From assembly GCF_902170565.1 (NCBI RefSeq), contig NZ_CABHXX010000009.1, forward strand, positions 62,001-126,000: a stretch of 64,000 bases of DNA, written 5' to 3'. This DNA is from Yersinia thracica. GTDB taxonomy: Bacteria; Pseudomonadota; Gammaproteobacteria; Enterobacterales; Enterobacteriaceae. This document shows, piece after piece, positions 1-9,561 of the stretch. A program made the translations under genes and the position numbers. Position 1 is the stretch's first letter; every line of letters starts with the position of its first letter. The notes beneath the pieces were generated by a model that made no database searches, was not told the DNA's origin, and saw nothing but the letters and a program-made list of their open reading frames with translations.

Positions 1-807
1 GGCAGATTCTGGCCAGATGATAATGGGAGCTTTACCCATAAATGGGCGAGTCTCATCCAAATAGACTTGCAGGGTTGAGAGCAGGACTTTAGGGTCCCAC
101 TTCATTGACTGAGCAATATTACCTTGCACCATCGCTACATTAACCGTGCGTTCAGGTTCCGGCGTGAACCAATGTAATTGGCGCAGCGGCCACGGCAGTA
201 ATAACATGGCTACTGCAATAATTGCCGCAGTTATCCGGCGTTGATAACAGGCGTAAACCAGTAATCCGCTGATGGACATCAGCATGAAAGTGATGCCATC
301 GACCCCAAGAATGGGGGCAATACCGCGGAGTGGGCCATTAATTTGGCTATAACCAAATTGTAGCCATGGGAAGCCAGTTAATACCCAGCCGCGCAAGAAT
401 TCAGTCAGTTGCCACACCACGGGTGCCGCAATCGCCAGTCTCCACCAAGTCGCCTTCGGGCATATGCGGGCTAATACACCGGCGAACAGCATGGTATAGA
501 GCGAAAGATACGCCGCCAGCAATACCACCAGGAAGATATTGATGGCCGTCGGCATGCCGCCAAATTCAGAGATACTGACATAAACCCAGTTAACGCCAGT
601 GCCAAACAGCCCCATACCCCAACAAAAGCCGATAAAAACGGCTTGTTTGGTACTGCGATTCAATGTCAGGCTGAGTAAACCAAACAGTGAAACAATAGCT
701 GCGGGCCAACTATCAAATGGTGAATAAGCCAGCGTACCGCAGGCGCCAAAAAATAGCGCCAGTAGGGCGCGAACCCACTGGCGTTGAAGGAGTGAAGCGA
801 TAGGCAT
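1..807 (-). CDS. lnt: Apolipoprotein N-acyltransferase, 3' end beyond window
   Basis: Integral inner-membrane enzyme that transfers the third acyl chain to the N-terminal cysteine of lipoproteins. Only the first 269 or so residues are here; the gene leaves the window at base 1. Translating the minus strand from ATG at 805-807 gives [18 protein letters not shown], followed by several hydrophobic membrane segments and then the start of the nitrilase-like domain. The last visible residues include IIWPES, whose glutamate is the first catalytic residue in the family. It starts 7 bp after the corC stop, so it is the last gene of a phoL-ybeY-corC-lnt unit as in E. coli. The partial state is a window effect, not a mutation. 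Confidence 0.95.
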   Translation of the reverse strand, partial: MPIASLLQRQWVRALLALFFGACGTLAYSPFDSWPAAIVSLFGLLSLTLNRSTKQAVFIGFCWGMGLFGTGVNWVYVSISEFGGMPTAINIFLVVLLAAYLSLYTMLFAGVLARICPKATWWRLAIAAPVVWQLTEFLRGWVLTGFPWLQFGYSQINGPLRGIAPILGVDGITFMLMSISGLLVYACYQRRITAAIIAVAMLLLPWPLRQLHWFTPEPERTVNVAMVQGNIAQSMKWDPKVLLSTLQVYLDETRPFMGKAPIIIWPESA

Positions 808-814
808 CGAGGAT

Positions 815-1693
815 TTATTCTTCCAGTTTTGGTTGCGGAGCATCATCCGGGATTTTCACATGAACCTGAATAATACGTCGGCTATCTGCCATGGCAACTT
901 TAAATAAGTAACCTTCAATTTCAATGGTTTCACCGCGGGCAGGTAAATGACCAAACGCCTGCATCACCAAACCACCGATAGTGTCCACTTCATCGTCGCT
1001 GAAATGGGTATTGAATACATCATTGAAATCTTCAATGGGTGTCAGCGCACGAATGGTATAAGTGTGCCGGCTGAGCTGACGAACGTCTCTGTCTTCTTCA
1101 TCGTCATACTCATCTTCTATTTCGCCAACGATCAGCTCAAGAATATCTTCAATGGTCACCAGGCCTGAAACACCACCAAACTCATCAATGACAATAGCCA
1201 TATGATAGCGTTGGGAGCGGAACTCTTTCAGCATTCGATCGACACGCTTACTTTCCGGCACGACAACCGCCGTCCGTAAGACTTTATCAATGCTGAATGG
1301 CTCGGAATCTGTGCGCATAAACGGCAGCAAATCCTTGGCCATTAGGATACCTTCGATGTGATCTTTATCTTCACTGATCACCGGAAAGCGGGAGTGAGCG
1401 GATTCAATAATCACATCCAGACACTCATCCAGCGTTTGATTACGCTTTAGTGTGACCATCTGAGAGCGAGGGATCATGATGTCCCGGACGCGCTGTTCGG
1501 CGATATCCATCACGCCTTCCAGCATGTCGCGGGTATCGGGATCGATCAAATCGTTTTGCTCAGAATCACGGATAAGCTCTACCAGATCGCCACGGTTCTT
1601 AGGTTCGCCGTGGAATAACTGGTTAAGAATGAGAGTAAAGAACCCTTTCTTGGGACTGGGGCTATCATTGTTTTGTGAGTGGTCGTCGCTCAT
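815..1693 (-). CDS. corC: CorC/YbeX, CBS-domain protein linked to Mg/Co efflux
   Basis: The 292-residue product matches E. coli CorC/YbeX in length and layout. There is an acidic N-terminal segment, two CBS domains (about residues 68-190, with [15 protein letters not shown] and [20 protein letters not shown]), and a C-terminal transporter-associated domain (about 205-280). No membrane helix is seen, so it is expected to be cytosolic. The family has been linked to magnesium and cobalt efflux with CorA and, by genome context, to ribosome and RNA quality control with YbeY. It sits between ybeY (115 bp upstream) and lnt (7 bp downstream) on the same strand. The functional label is family knowledge; the exact role is debated. 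Confidence 0.95.
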   Translation of the reverse strand: MSDDHSQNNDSPSPKKGFFTLILNQLFHGEPKNRGDLVELIRDSEQNDLIDPDTRDMLEGVMDIAEQRVRDIMIPRSQMVTLKRNQTLDECLDVIIESAHSRFPVISEDKDHIEGILMAKDLLPFMRTDSEPFSIDKVLRTAVVVPESKRVDRMLKEFRSQRYHMAIVIDEFGGVSGLVTIEDILELIVGEIEDEYDDEEDRDVRQLSRHTYTIRALTPIEDFNDVFNTHFSDDEVDTIGGLVMQAFGHLPARGETIEIEGYLFKVAMADSRRIIQVHVKIPDDAPQPKLEE

Positions 1694-1808
1694 GGCGTTT
1701 TAGTTAAGTTTACCCATATAAAATTAAATTTTATCGGCAGTGGTAAACTCACACCGCCGACAGCTTTTTTACTCATTCCCATCAAATAATTCATACTAAT
1801 ATGATGGG

Positions 1809-2282
1809 TTACTCGGGGTCTTTCTCTGAAATATACGGGTCTGGATAACCCAAATTTTGCATTATTTCAGTTTCGATCGACTCCATTTCTTCGGCTTCAT
1901 CGTCAACGATGTGGTCATACCCTAGCAGATGGAGACTGCCGTGAACAACCATATGCGCCCAATGAGCCAGTAGTGCTTTCTCTTGCTCAACCGCTTCTTG
2001 TTCAACTACCTGACGGCAAATGATTAAATCACCGAGTAATGGCAGTTCAATCTCCGGTGGGGCCTCAAAGGGAAAAGACAAGACATTGGTCGATTTATCT
2101 TTACCGCGATAGGTCAGATTCAGCTCATGGCTTTCAGCTTCATCAACCACACGGATAGTGACTTCGGAGACTGCCTGAAATTGCGGTAATACAGCTTCCA
2201 ACCAATGCTGAAAATCGGCTTCGGTCGGTAAGCCCTGGTTATCGGCACAGGCAATTTGTAAATCGAGAATAACTTGGCTCAC
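1809..2282 (-). CDS. ybeY: Endoribonuclease YbeY
   Basis: Single-strand-specific metal-dependent endoribonuclease for 16S rRNA 3'-end maturation and ribosome quality control. The 157-residue protein carries the family zinc motif as [15 protein letters not shown] near residues 110-124, with three histidines in an HxxxHxxxxxH pattern. Length matches the usual 155 or so residues. Its ATG overlaps the end of phoL by 4 bp, which suggests translational coupling. The conserved neighbours phoL and corC support the assignment. Confidence 0.97.
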   Translation of the reverse strand: MSQVILDLQIACADNQGLPTEADFQHWLEAVLPQFQAVSEVTIRVVDEAESHELNLTYRGKDKSTNVLSFPFEAPPEIELPLLGDLIICRQVVEQEAVEQEKALLAHWAHMVVHGSLHLLGYDHIVDDEAEEMESIETEIMQNLGYPDPYISEKDPE

Positions 2283-3370
2283 GGAGCCTCCTGCTCAGAC
2301 GGGGCGTGGGTTTCCCGCTTACGTTGTTCGGCAATCGCATCTTTACGTTTTTGTTCTGCGGCTTCCCAAGCTTCATAGGCAATGACGACGCGAGCGACAA
2401 CTGGGTGGCGCACCACATCTTCGCTATGGAAGAAATTAAAGCTCAATTCCTCTACCTCTGATAACACTTCAATGGCATGGCTTAAGCCCGACTTCTGGTG
2501 GCGTGGCAAGTCAGTTTGCGTAATATCACCGGTAATCACCGCTTTGGAGTTGAAGCCCATGCGGGTCAGGAACATTTTCATCTGTTCAACTGTCGTGTTT
2601 TGGCTTTCATCCAGAATGATAAACGCGTCATTCAGTGTGCGGCCGCGCATATACGCCAGCGGAGCCACTTCAATTACATTGCGCTCAATCAGTTTTTCAA
2701 CACGCTCAAAGCCCAGCATTTCAAACAGAGCATCATAGAGCGGGCGCAGATAAGGATCGACTTTTTGGCTGAGATCGCCGGGTAAGAAGCCCAGCTTTTC
2801 ACCAGCTTCAACTGCTGGGCGGGTCAGTAAAATACGCCGCACATTTTGGCGCTCCAGAGCATCGACCGCCGCAGCAACAGCCAGGTAGGTTTTACCGGTA
2901 CCGGCCGGCCCAATCCCGAAAGTAATATCATGGTCGAGAATATTGGCGATGTATTGTGCCTGATTTGGCGTGCGAGGTTTGACCATTCCGCGTTTGGTGC
3001 GGATGTTTACGGCTTTCCCGTAATCCGGCACACTCTCGGCGGTTTGCTCTAATACTCGACTTTCTTTCACCGCGAGGTGGATATCTTCGGGTGTGATATC
3101 CGGGATAACACCACGAATCGGGGCGGTATCGACATACAGATGGCGCAGGATATCTGCCGCTGCAACAACGCAGATATTCTTACCGACTAACTTGAAACGG
3201 TTATCTCGACGATTAATTTCAATACCTAACCGGCGTTCCAACTGCTTGATGTTGTCATCAAAAGGGCCGCATAAACTCAGCAGGCGCTGATTATCGGCGG
3301 GTTCCAGCAAGATTTCTTGTGTCACTACGTGCAAACTGTTTCTCTGAGTCACTGCGTTCCTCTGGGTCAC
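2279..3370 (-). CDS. phoL: PhoH-like ATPase PhoL (YbeZ)
   Basis: Cytosolic PhoH-family nucleotide-binding protein, thought to work with YbeY in RNA metabolism. It has Walker [10 protein letters not shown] near residue 155, a Walker B-like IILDESQN, and the whole family body up to a charged, Lys/Glu-rich C-terminus. The start is uncertain. GTG at 3368-3370 gives 363 residues, but two more in-frame GTGs lie 6 and 15 codons later, and the family homology begins only around [11 protein letters not shown]. The E. coli protein has about 346 residues, so a start at the third GTG is plausible. It heads the phoL-ybeY-corC-lnt unit. Confidence 0.95.
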   Translation of the reverse strand: MTQRNAVTQRNSLHVVTQEILLEPADNQRLLSLCGPFDDNIKQLERRLGIEINRRDNRFKLVGKNICVVAAADILRHLYVDTAPIRGVIPDITPEDIHLAVKESRVLEQTAESVPDYGKAVNIRTKRGMVKPRTPNQAQYIANILDHDITFGIGPAGTGKTYLAVAAAVDALERQNVRRILLTRPAVEAGEKLGFLPGDLSQKVDPYLRPLYDALFEMLGFERVEKLIERNVIEVAPLAYMRGRTLNDAFIILDESQNTTVEQMKMFLTRMGFNSKAVITGDITQTDLPRHQKSGLSHAIEVLSEVEELSFNFFHSEDVVRHPVVARVVIAYEAWEAAEQKRKDAIAEQRKRETHAPSEQEAP

Positions 3371-3599
3371 TTAGGGCCGGTTTATTTGAAGCTTGGCTGT
3401 AACTCCCATTTCTGGGGGATATCATTCTCGAAAATTGGTTGTGTGATATCACTACGTCAATCATACATGTCATTTGTGAATTATTCATGGTGCACGGTAC
3501 TGACGCAAGTTTACTTATGAATCCGTGCCTTCGACCCCTATTGAAATAGCGGCTCATAGATGGCGCAACTTAAAAAATCTGAATCTGCGCAGCGCGCCG

Positions 3600-3633
3600 C
3601 TAAAATAAAATAGGCACTGACAATGCAGTGCCT
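3600..3633 (-). terminator. miaB terminator
   Basis: On the minus strand, just after the miaB stop, an 8-bp perfect stem (arms 3626-3633 and 3612-3619, loop of 6) is followed by the T-rich run ATTTTATTTTAG. This is a typical intrinsic terminator. Confidence 0.75.
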
Positions 3634-3663
3634 GCTGGTGCGGGCTGGCTCGAAAAATCGAAA

Positions 3664-5088
3664 TCAGGGCTGATAAAGGCCGACACCTATCTCATTTTCT
3701 TTGCGGGTTCGGGCAATGACTGATTGCGGTGACTCATGAGTCCGCAGATCCATCTGGTCCTCAGTACGCACCAAAATGCCGCGGAGTGAACTGGCATAAA
3801 CGTCAACAATTTCAACATCAACGAATTTGCCGATCATCTCAGGAGTGCCTTCAAAGTTGACCACCCGGTTATTTTCGGTGCGGCCCGCCAATTCCATGAG
3901 GTTCTTACGGGATGTGCCTTCCACTAAAATGCGCTGCACGGTGCCCACCATCTCGCGGCTGATTTCCATTGCTTGCTGAGTAATGCGCTCTTGCAGGATG
4001 TGTAATCGCTGTTTTTTCTCCTCTTCAGAAACATTATCCGGGAGTTCTGCCGCAGGTGTGCCGGGGCGTGAGGAGTAAATAAAGCTGTAACTGGTGTCAA
4101 AACGAATATCCGCGACCAGTTTCATGGTTTGCTCAAAATCTTGCTGAGTTTCACCGGGGAAACCGATAATAAAATCAGAGCTAATTTGGATATCAGGACG
4201 CGCCTGACGCAATTTGCGGATAATAGCTTTGTATTCCAGCGCGGTATGCGCTCGCTTCATCATGGTCAAAATGCGGTCAGAGCCACTTTGTACCGGCAGA
4301 TGCAGGAAGCTCACCAGCTCGGGCGTATCTTGATAAACATCAATGATATCATCAGTAAATTCAATCGGATGGCTGGTGGTAAAACGCACTCTATCAATAC
4401 CATCAATAGCGGCAACTAGCCGCAATAGCTCGGCAAAACTACAGATATCGCCGTCATAAGTAGCGCCACGATACGCATTTACATTTTGCCCGAGTAGGTT
4501 CACTTCCCGCACGCCTTGAGCCGCTAACTGTGCGATTTCAAACAAGATATCGTCGCTTGGTCGGCTGACTTCTTCACCTCGGGTGTAAGGTACAACACAG
4601 AATGTGCAGTATTTATTGCACCCTTCCATGATGGAGACAAAGGCCGTAGGGCCATCAGCGCGCGGTTCAGGTAGGCGGTCAAATTTTTCAATTTCCGGGA
4701 AACTGATATCCACCACCGGGCTGTGAGTGCCTTTTACGTGGTTAATCATTTCCGGCAAACGATGCAGAGTTTGTGGTCCAAAAATCACATCAACGCAAGG
4801 GGCGCGCTGGCGCAGATGCTCACCTTCTTGTGATGCGACACAGCCGCCCACACCGATAATGAGTTCCGGATTTTTTTCTTTTAGCAGCTTCCAGTGGCCT
4901 AGCAAGCTAAACACTTTTTCTTGGGCTTTTTCGCGAATAGAGCAAGTGTTGAGCAGCAATAAATCCGCTTCTTCCGGGATGTCTGTTAACTGGTAACCAT
5001 GGGTGCTGGCCAGTAAATCAGCCATTTTAGACGAATCATATTCGTTCATCTGGCAGCCCCAAGTTTTGATGTGTAGTTTTTTTGTCAT
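3664..5088 (-). CDS. miaB: tRNA-2-methylthio-N6-dimethylallyladenosine synthase
   Basis: Radical-SAM methylthiotransferase that converts i6A37 to ms2i6A37 in tRNAs reading UNN codons. The 474 residues match E. coli MiaB. The N-terminal UPF0004 domain shows three cluster cysteines ([29 protein letters not shown]). The radical-SAM site is [15 protein letters not shown] near residue 157, and a TRAM domain closes the protein (about 378-440). It is monocistronic, on the opposite strand to ubiF. Upstream of the ATG a 16-bp stretch is tandemly duplicated (see the repeat entry), and the ribosome-binding site is poor. Confidence 0.98.
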   Translation of the reverse strand: MTKKLHIKTWGCQMNEYDSSKMADLLASTHGYQLTDIPEEADLLLLNTCSIREKAQEKVFSLLGHWKLLKEKNPELIIGVGGCVASQEGEHLRQRAPCVDVIFGPQTLHRLPEMINHVKGTHSPVVDISFPEIEKFDRLPEPRADGPTAFVSIMEGCNKYCTFCVVPYTRGEEVSRPSDDILFEIAQLAAQGVREVNLLGQNVNAYRGATYDGDICSFAELLRLVAAIDGIDRVRFTTSHPIEFTDDIIDVYQDTPELVSFLHLPVQSGSDRILTMMKRAHTALEYKAIIRKLRQARPDIQISSDFIIGFPGETQQDFEQTMKLVADIRFDTSYSFIYSSRPGTPAAELPDNVSEEEKKQRLHILQERITQQAMEISREMVGTVQRILVEGTSRKNLMELAGRTENNRVVNFEGTPEMIGKFVDVEIVDVYASSLRGILVRTEDQMDLRTHESPQSVIARTRKENEIGVGLYQP

Positions 5089-5089
5089 T

Positions 5090-5122
5090 GTTTATCTACC
5101 GCCAAGGTTTATCTACCGCCAA
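5090..5122. repeat. 16-bp tandem duplication in the miaB leader
   Basis: The 16-mer GTTTATCTACCGCCAA occurs at 5090-5105 and again at 5107-5122, one base apart. It lies directly upstream of the miaB ATG, so the proposed ribosome-binding region of miaB is present twice. Confidence 0.85.
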
Positions 5123-5348
5123 AAAATTCATCTTAAAAGTCACATCGCGCGGCGCAGTGCTCTGGGCTGTGCGCCGTTATAGAATAGTGGGTAGCACAAA
5201 GACTCCGTGATTATAGGGCTATTGTAGTCATTTGCAGTTGCGATGACCACCGCATAACGGCTTACTTATTCTGTGGAGTGATGAAAAATCCGGTACACTG
5301 CATGCAGACAAAATGCAGGTGTTATTTTAACTTTGAAGAATAGCCAAA

Positions 5349-6530
5349 ATGAATAAATCGCAACCAAATTATGATGTTGTGGTCGTGGGTGGCGGTATGG
5401 TTGGGGCCGCCGCCGCACTTGGGTTAGCACAATCCGGCTGGTCAGTAGCGTTACTGGAGCATGAGGCTCCGCTGCCATTTGAAGCTGAAAGTGCTCCGGA
5501 TTTACGGGTTTCCGCGATTGGATGCACTTCGGTGTCCTTACTTAAACAGCTTGGGGCCTGGTCACCGGTGCAGCAGATGCGCTATGCGCCTTATCGCCGG
5601 CTGGAGACATGGGAACAGCCGGGTTCTCAAGTCGTCTTTGATGCGGCCTCGCTGTCTTTACCTGAATTAGGTTTTATGGTCGAGAACCGGGTTTTACAGT
5701 TAGCGCTGTGGCAACAGATGGCAGAATGCCCCAATTTGACGTTACTGTGCCCATCACGACTGCAAACGATGGCCAGAATAGATGACTACTGGAAAATCAC
5801 CTTAGATGCGCAGCAAGAGATACAGAGCCATTTAGTGATAGGCGCGGATGGAGCCAATTCTTTGGTACGCCGTTTAGCTGGAATTGGCACCAGTGGCTGG
5901 CAATATCGGCAGTCTTGTCTGTTAATTACCGTCGAGACCGATACTGCCCAGCAAGACACCACCTGGCAGCAGTTTTTCCCTTCTGGTCCAAGAGCATTCC
6001 TACCTTTGTTTGATAACTGGGCATCATTGGTTTGGTACGACAGCGCGCAGCGCATTCGGCAGCTTCAAATGATGCCGATGGCACAATTGAATCAAGAAAT
6101 TATCGCAGCTTTTCCGTCCCGTTTAGGGGTCGTTAAGGCTATTGCCGCAGGTTCTTTCCCCTTAGTTCGTCGTCATGCGCAGCAATATGTGCAGCCGGGG
6201 TTAGTATTATTGGGCGATGCAGCCCATACCATTAATCCGTTGGCCGGGCAGGGGGTTAATCTGGGATATCGGGATGTGGATGCTTTGCTGGAGGTATTGA
6301 ATCAGGCCCGCGAACAGGCTGAATCTTGGCATAGTGAGTCGGTGTTATTACGTTATCAGCGCCGTCGCCGTACCGATAATCTGATTATGCAAAGTGGGAT
6401 GGATGTGTTTTACACCGCATTTAGTAATGATTTACCTGTTGTAAAATTTGCGCGTAATTTGGCACTGATGGCTGCTCAACGCGCCGGTAAACTTAAAGAG
6501 CACGCGTTGAAGTATGCATTAGGGCTGTAG
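5349..6530 (+). CDS. ubiF: 3-demethoxyubiquinol 3-hydroxylase
   Basis: FAD-dependent aromatic hydroxylase of ubiquinone biosynthesis that adds the hydroxyl group leading to the 5-methoxy group of ubiquinol. The 393-residue protein has the dinucleotide-binding motif GGGMVGAAAALGLAQ near residue 14, the DG motif in GADGANSLVRR (about 165), and the FAD-ribityl motif GDAAHTINPLAGQGVNLGYRD (about 290), all typical of the UbiH/UbiF/Coq6 family. Position next to miaB and the tRNA cluster, as in E. coli, separates it from its paralogues ubiH and ubiI. Confidence 0.96.
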   Translation: MNKSQPNYDVVVVGGGMVGAAAALGLAQSGWSVALLEHEAPLPFEAESAPDLRVSAIGCTSVSLLKQLGAWSPVQQMRYAPYRRLETWEQPGSQVVFDAASLSLPELGFMVENRVLQLALWQQMAECPNLTLLCPSRLQTMARIDDYWKITLDAQQEIQSHLVIGADGANSLVRRLAGIGTSGWQYRQSCLLITVETDTAQQDTTWQQFFPSGPRAFLPLFDNWASLVWYDSAQRIRQLQMMPMAQLNQEIIAAFPSRLGVVKAIAAGSFPLVRRHAQQYVQPGLVLLGDAAHTINPLAGQGVNLGYRDVDALLEVLNQAREQAESWHSESVLLRYQRRRRTDNLIMQSGMDVFYTAFSNDLPVVKFARNLALMAAQRAGKLKEHALKYALGL

Positions 6531-6651
6531 ATATTTTAATGACTTGTCGCCAGAAAAATTGTTTCCTGGCGACTGCGGGCGCAGTTCTTTTCATTTTGCT
6601 GAAAAGTAAAACTCAAATTTCATCGCAGCGAAAAACAAAATGCAGAAAAGC

Positions 6652-6676
6652 AAAAAGCCCGCCGAAGCGAGCTTTT
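6652..6676 (-). terminator. tRNA operon terminator
   Basis: On the minus strand after the last tRNA-Gln, an AGCTCGC stem closes over a TTCG tetraloop and is followed by TTTTTG. It strongly resembles the terminator of the E. coli tRNA-Gln cluster. Confidence 0.85.
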
Positions 6677-6683
6677 CTAAATT

Positions 6684-6758
6684 TGGCTGGGGTACGAGGA
6701 TTCGAACCTCGGAATGCTGGAATCAGAATCCAGTGCCTTACCGCTTGGCGATACCCCA
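6684..6758 (-). tRNA. glnV: tRNA-Gln(CTG)
   Basis: A 75-nt cloverleaf on the minus strand starts TGGGGTATCGCC and ends in encoded CCA. The anticodon loop reads TTCTGAT, so the anticodon is CTG (codon CAG). It is the last gene of the six-tRNA cluster. E. coli has a second CTG copy (glnX) after it; none is seen here. Confidence 0.96.
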
Positions 6759-6763
6759 AAAGA

Positions 6764-6840
6764 TGGTGGCTACGACGGGAATCGAACCTGTGACCCCAGC
6801 ATTATGAGTGCTGTGCTCTAACCAGCTGAGCTACGTAGCC
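6764..6840 (-). tRNA. metU: tRNA-Met(CAT), elongator
   Basis: A 77-nt gene with encoded CCA and anticodon CAT. The acceptor stem GGCTACG pairs with CGTAGCC, as in elongator tRNA-Met, not the initiator. It is near-identical to the copy at 7227-7303. It lies 5 bp upstream of tRNA-Gln(CTG). Confidence 0.96.
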
Positions 6841-6871
6841 ATCTTAAAATCTTTAACCTTGAGAAATTGTA

Positions 6872-6946
6872 TGGCTGGGATACCAGGATTCGAACCTGGG
6901 AATGCCAGGATCAAAACCTGGTGCCTTACCGCTTGGCGATATCCCA
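6872..6946 (-). tRNA. glnW: tRNA-Gln(TTG), copy 2
   Basis: A 75-nt gene starting TGGGATATCGCC and ending in CCA. The anticodon loop TTTTGAT gives anticodon TTG (codon CAA). It looks identical in sequence to the copy at 7029-7103. Confidence 0.96.
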
Positions 6947-7028
6947 ACTGAAATACAATTCTTTTACTGACTTGGCACAACTCGTGTCTGACAGTGTTTG
7001 TGTTTAACGACAAACCATTCCAGAGAAA

Positions 7029-7103
7029 TGGCTGGGATACCAGGATTCGAACCTGGGAATGCCAGGATCAAAACCTGGTGCCTTACCGCTTGGCGATATC
7101 CCA
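7029..7103 (-). tRNA. glnU: tRNA-Gln(TTG), copy 1
   Basis: A 75-nt gene with encoded CCA and anticodon TTG. It is third in the operon. The two TTG copies and the Met copies indicate internal duplication of the cluster. Confidence 0.96.
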
Positions 7104-7126
7104 TCTACTGTGACAACCGATGAAAA

Positions 7127-7211
7127 TGGTGCGGGAGGCGAGACTTGAACTCGCACACCTTGCGGCGCTAGAACCTAAATCTAGTGCGTCTACCAATTTC
7201 GCCACTCCCGC
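7127..7211 (-). tRNA. leuW: tRNA-Leu(TAG)
   Basis: An 85-nt class II tRNA with a long variable arm, acceptor GCGGGAG pairing with CTCCCGC, and encoded CCA. The anticodon loop TTTAGGT gives TAG (codon CUA/CUN). It is second in the cluster, as leuW is in E. coli. Confidence 0.96.
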
Positions 7212-7226
7212 ATACATGAAAAAAGA

Positions 7227-7303
7227 TGGTGGCTACGACGGGAATCGAACCTGTGACCCCAGCATTATGAGTGCTGTGCTCTAACCAGCTGAGCTACGTA
7301 GCC
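7227..7303 (-). tRNA. metT: tRNA-Met(CAT), elongator, first gene of cluster
   Basis: A 77-nt elongator tRNA-Met with anticodon CAT and encoded CCA, first gene after the promoter at 7344-7372. Transcription order of the cluster is Met, Leu, Gln, Gln, Met, Gln. Confidence 0.96.
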
Positions 7304-7343
7304 ATCTTTTTTCTGCACAACCTTCATCGGCGTTGCGGGGCGC

Positions 7344-7372
7344 ATTATGCGTATATGGCCGAATTGCGTCAA
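7344..7372 (-). promoter_or_regulatory. Promoter of the tRNA cluster (sigma-70)
   Basis: On the minus strand TTGACG (7367-7372) and CATAAT (7344-7349) are exactly 17 bp apart. They are followed by a GC-rich discriminator (GCGCCCC), the mark of stringently controlled stable-RNA promoters. It sits about 40 bp upstream of the first tRNA. Confidence 0.85.
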
Positions 7373-7477
7373 CTAATTTTTTCCCAAAAAAGCGCTGAAG
7401 GGGTTTGTTTGTTTGGCTTGTGAACAGTCTGGTGATTAAAGCAGCACTTATGGTGATTAATTGTTGAATTTGCCAAC

Positions 7478-7506
7478 AAAAGATAAGGCCACCCGTGGGC
7501 GGCCTT
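7478..7506 (-). terminator. asnB terminator
   Basis: Minus strand, after the asnB stop: the stem AAGGCC/GGCCTT extends by a CCC/GGG pair inside and is followed by TTATCTTTTG. It is a good intrinsic terminator, although the T tract is interrupted. Confidence 0.6.
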
Positions 7507-7556
7507 GAGAGCAGAATAGTCGAACAAGCAGAGTCACTCCCTGCCAGTGGGTTCAA

Positions 7557-9221
7557 TTATTTATAGGCATCCTGATGCACACCTACAGCGCGCCCTGATG
7601 GGTCATCCATGCTTTTGAATGATTCATCCCACTCAATAGCTTTAGCTGATGAACATGCGACTGACGGGCCGCCAGGTACGCACTCAGCGGCGCTTGGGAG
7701 TGGGAATAACTCTTCAAAAATTTCGCGATACAAATAACCCTCTTTTGAAGACGGCGTATTGTATGGGAAGCGGAAATGAGCAGTTTCCATCTGTTGATCA
7801 GTGACTTGCTCGGCTGCTTTCTCTTTCAATGTGTCAATCCAGCTGTAACCCACACCATCGGAGAATTGTTCTTTCTGACGCCATGCAACACTATGTGGCA
7901 GGTAGGATTCAAAACATTCCCGCAGGACATGTTTTTCCATTTTGCCATTGCCGCACATTTTATCCTGCGGGTTAATGCGCATCGCGACATCAAGGAAGTT
8001 TTTATCCAGGAAGGGGACTCGGGCTTCAACACCCCAGGCAGACATGGCTTTGTTGGCACGGGCACAGTCATACATATGCAAGGCTAATAGTTTGCGCACA
8101 GTTTCTTCATGCAATTCTTTGGCGTTTGGTGCTTTGTGGAAATAGAGATAACCACCAAAGACTTCATCAGAGCCTTCACCCGACAGCACCATTTTGATGC
8201 CCATCGCCTTGATTTTACGTGACATCAAGTACATTGGTGTTGAGGCGCGGATAGTGGTGACATCATAGGTTTCAATGTGATAAATCACATCACGGATGGC
8301 ATCCAGACCTTCCTGCACGGTGAAATGAATTTCATGGTGCACCGTCCCTAAATGGTTGGCGACTTCTTTTGCGGCCCGCAAATCGGGGGAGCCAATCAGG
8401 CCAACAGCAAAGGAGTGCAGTTGTGGCCACCAAGCTTCACTGCGCTCATCGTCTTCGACACGGCGAGCGGCAAATTTTTTGGTGATGGCAGAAATCACAG
8501 AGGAATCCAGCCCACCGGACAGCAGCACGCCGTAAGGCACGTCAGACATCAAATGACTTTTTACCGCGTCTTCTAATGCATTCGCCAGTTCAACTTTGTC
8601 AGTTACGTTGTCTTTGACATTATCGAAATCAAACCAGTCACGATGATAATATTCGCGAATTTCGCCATCCTGGCTCCACAGATAGCTCCCAGCAGGGAAT
8701 TCTTTGATGGTGCGGCAAACCGGAACCAAGGCTTTCATTTCGGAAGCAACAAACATATTACCGTGTTCGTCGTGGCCCATATACAGCGGGATAATACCCA
8801 AATGATCACGGCCAATCAGATAGGCATCTTTTTCTGTATCGTATAAAACGAAAGCGAACATACCTTGCAAATCATCAAGGAATTCAGACCCTTTCTCCTG
8901 ATACAGCGCCAGAATAACTTCACAGTCAGACCCGGTTTGGAATTCATAGCGGTCAGCGTATTGTTGGCGCAATGCTTGATGATTATAGATTTCACCATTG
9001 ACTGCCAGAATGTGCGTGTGAGTAGCATTATACAGCGGCTGAGCACCGGTATTGACGTCAACAATAGATAAGCGTTCATGGGCGAGTATGGCTTTATCAT
9101 TTGCCCACACACCAGACCAGTCCGGGCCGCGGTGGCGCATTAAACGTGACATTTCCAGCGCTTTTTTGCGTAATTCAATGGGGTCGGTTTTAAGGTCGAG
9201 GACCCCGAAAATAGAACACAT
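7557..9221 (-). CDS. asnB: Asparagine synthetase B (glutamine-hydrolysing)
   Basis: Makes asparagine from aspartate, ATP and glutamine. The mature N-terminus is Cys2 (MCSIFGVLDL), the nucleophile of the class II glutaminase domain (about residues 1-185). The synthetase domain follows, with PP-loop SGGLDSSVISA near 230. Length 554 residues equals the E. coli enzyme. The start is supported by AGGGAG 7 bp upstream of ATG. It is transcribed alone, with a hairpin behind nagD on one side and its own terminator on the other. Confidence 0.98.
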   Translation of the reverse strand: MCSIFGVLDLKTDPIELRKKALEMSRLMRHRGPDWSGVWANDKAILAHERLSIVDVNTGAQPLYNATHTHILAVNGEIYNHQALRQQYADRYEFQTGSDCEVILALYQEKGSEFLDDLQGMFAFVLYDTEKDAYLIGRDHLGIIPLYMGHDEHGNMFVASEMKALVPVCRTIKEFPAGSYLWSQDGEIREYYHRDWFDFDNVKDNVTDKVELANALEDAVKSHLMSDVPYGVLLSGGLDSSVISAITKKFAARRVEDDERSEAWWPQLHSFAVGLIGSPDLRAAKEVANHLGTVHHEIHFTVQEGLDAIRDVIYHIETYDVTTIRASTPMYLMSRKIKAMGIKMVLSGEGSDEVFGGYLYFHKAPNAKELHEETVRKLLALHMYDCARANKAMSAWGVEARVPFLDKNFLDVAMRINPQDKMCGNGKMEKHVLRECFESYLPHSVAWRQKEQFSDGVGYSWIDTLKEKAAEQVTDQQMETAHFRFPYNTPSSKEGYLYREIFEELFPLPSAAECVPGGPSVACSSAKAIEWDESFKSMDDPSGRAVGVHQDAYK

Positions 9222-9537
9222 AATAATCTCCCTAACTTTCTGCTTTGGCGGTGATGATGTTGAATTTTAGTCGGTCATCGCTGGAACTGTTTTCTCATGC
9301 TTGCCTGTGATTGATGCAGGCGATGCCCAATGACGATGCATTCATCCGATTAGTTTGTAGAAAATATGCAAAAAATACGCCAATTTAGAACGCGATAGAT
9401 TTGTCGCTATAGCTGGCATGACGGTGAGCACACATAACGAAAATGCGCCAAAATAGGGAGGATTAGCAAGAAGCTTTGGTGCGCTGCACTAAAAAAGGGC
9501 GGAGCTTGGAAAAGGATAATGGTGAAAAGGGGAGTAT

Positions 9538-9553
9538 GGCGGTCATGACCGCC
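9538..9553 (-). terminator. Hairpin after nagD, possible nag operon terminator
   Basis: A perfect 16-bp palindrome (GGCGGTCATGACCGCC) lies 9 bp beyond the nagD stop. On the minus strand a pyrimidine-rich tail (ATACTCCCCTTTT) follows. The T tract is weak, so this may be a processing or 3'-protection hairpin rather than an efficient terminator. The rest of the asnB-nagD gap (9222-9537) shows no promoter I can place with confidence. Confidence 0.45.
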
Positions 9554-9561
9554 AACTGAAA

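Noticed and set aside
3291-3557. An 88-codon frame upstream of and overlapping phoL
   Set aside because: Composition looks random; the region is better explained as the phoL leader and N-terminus.
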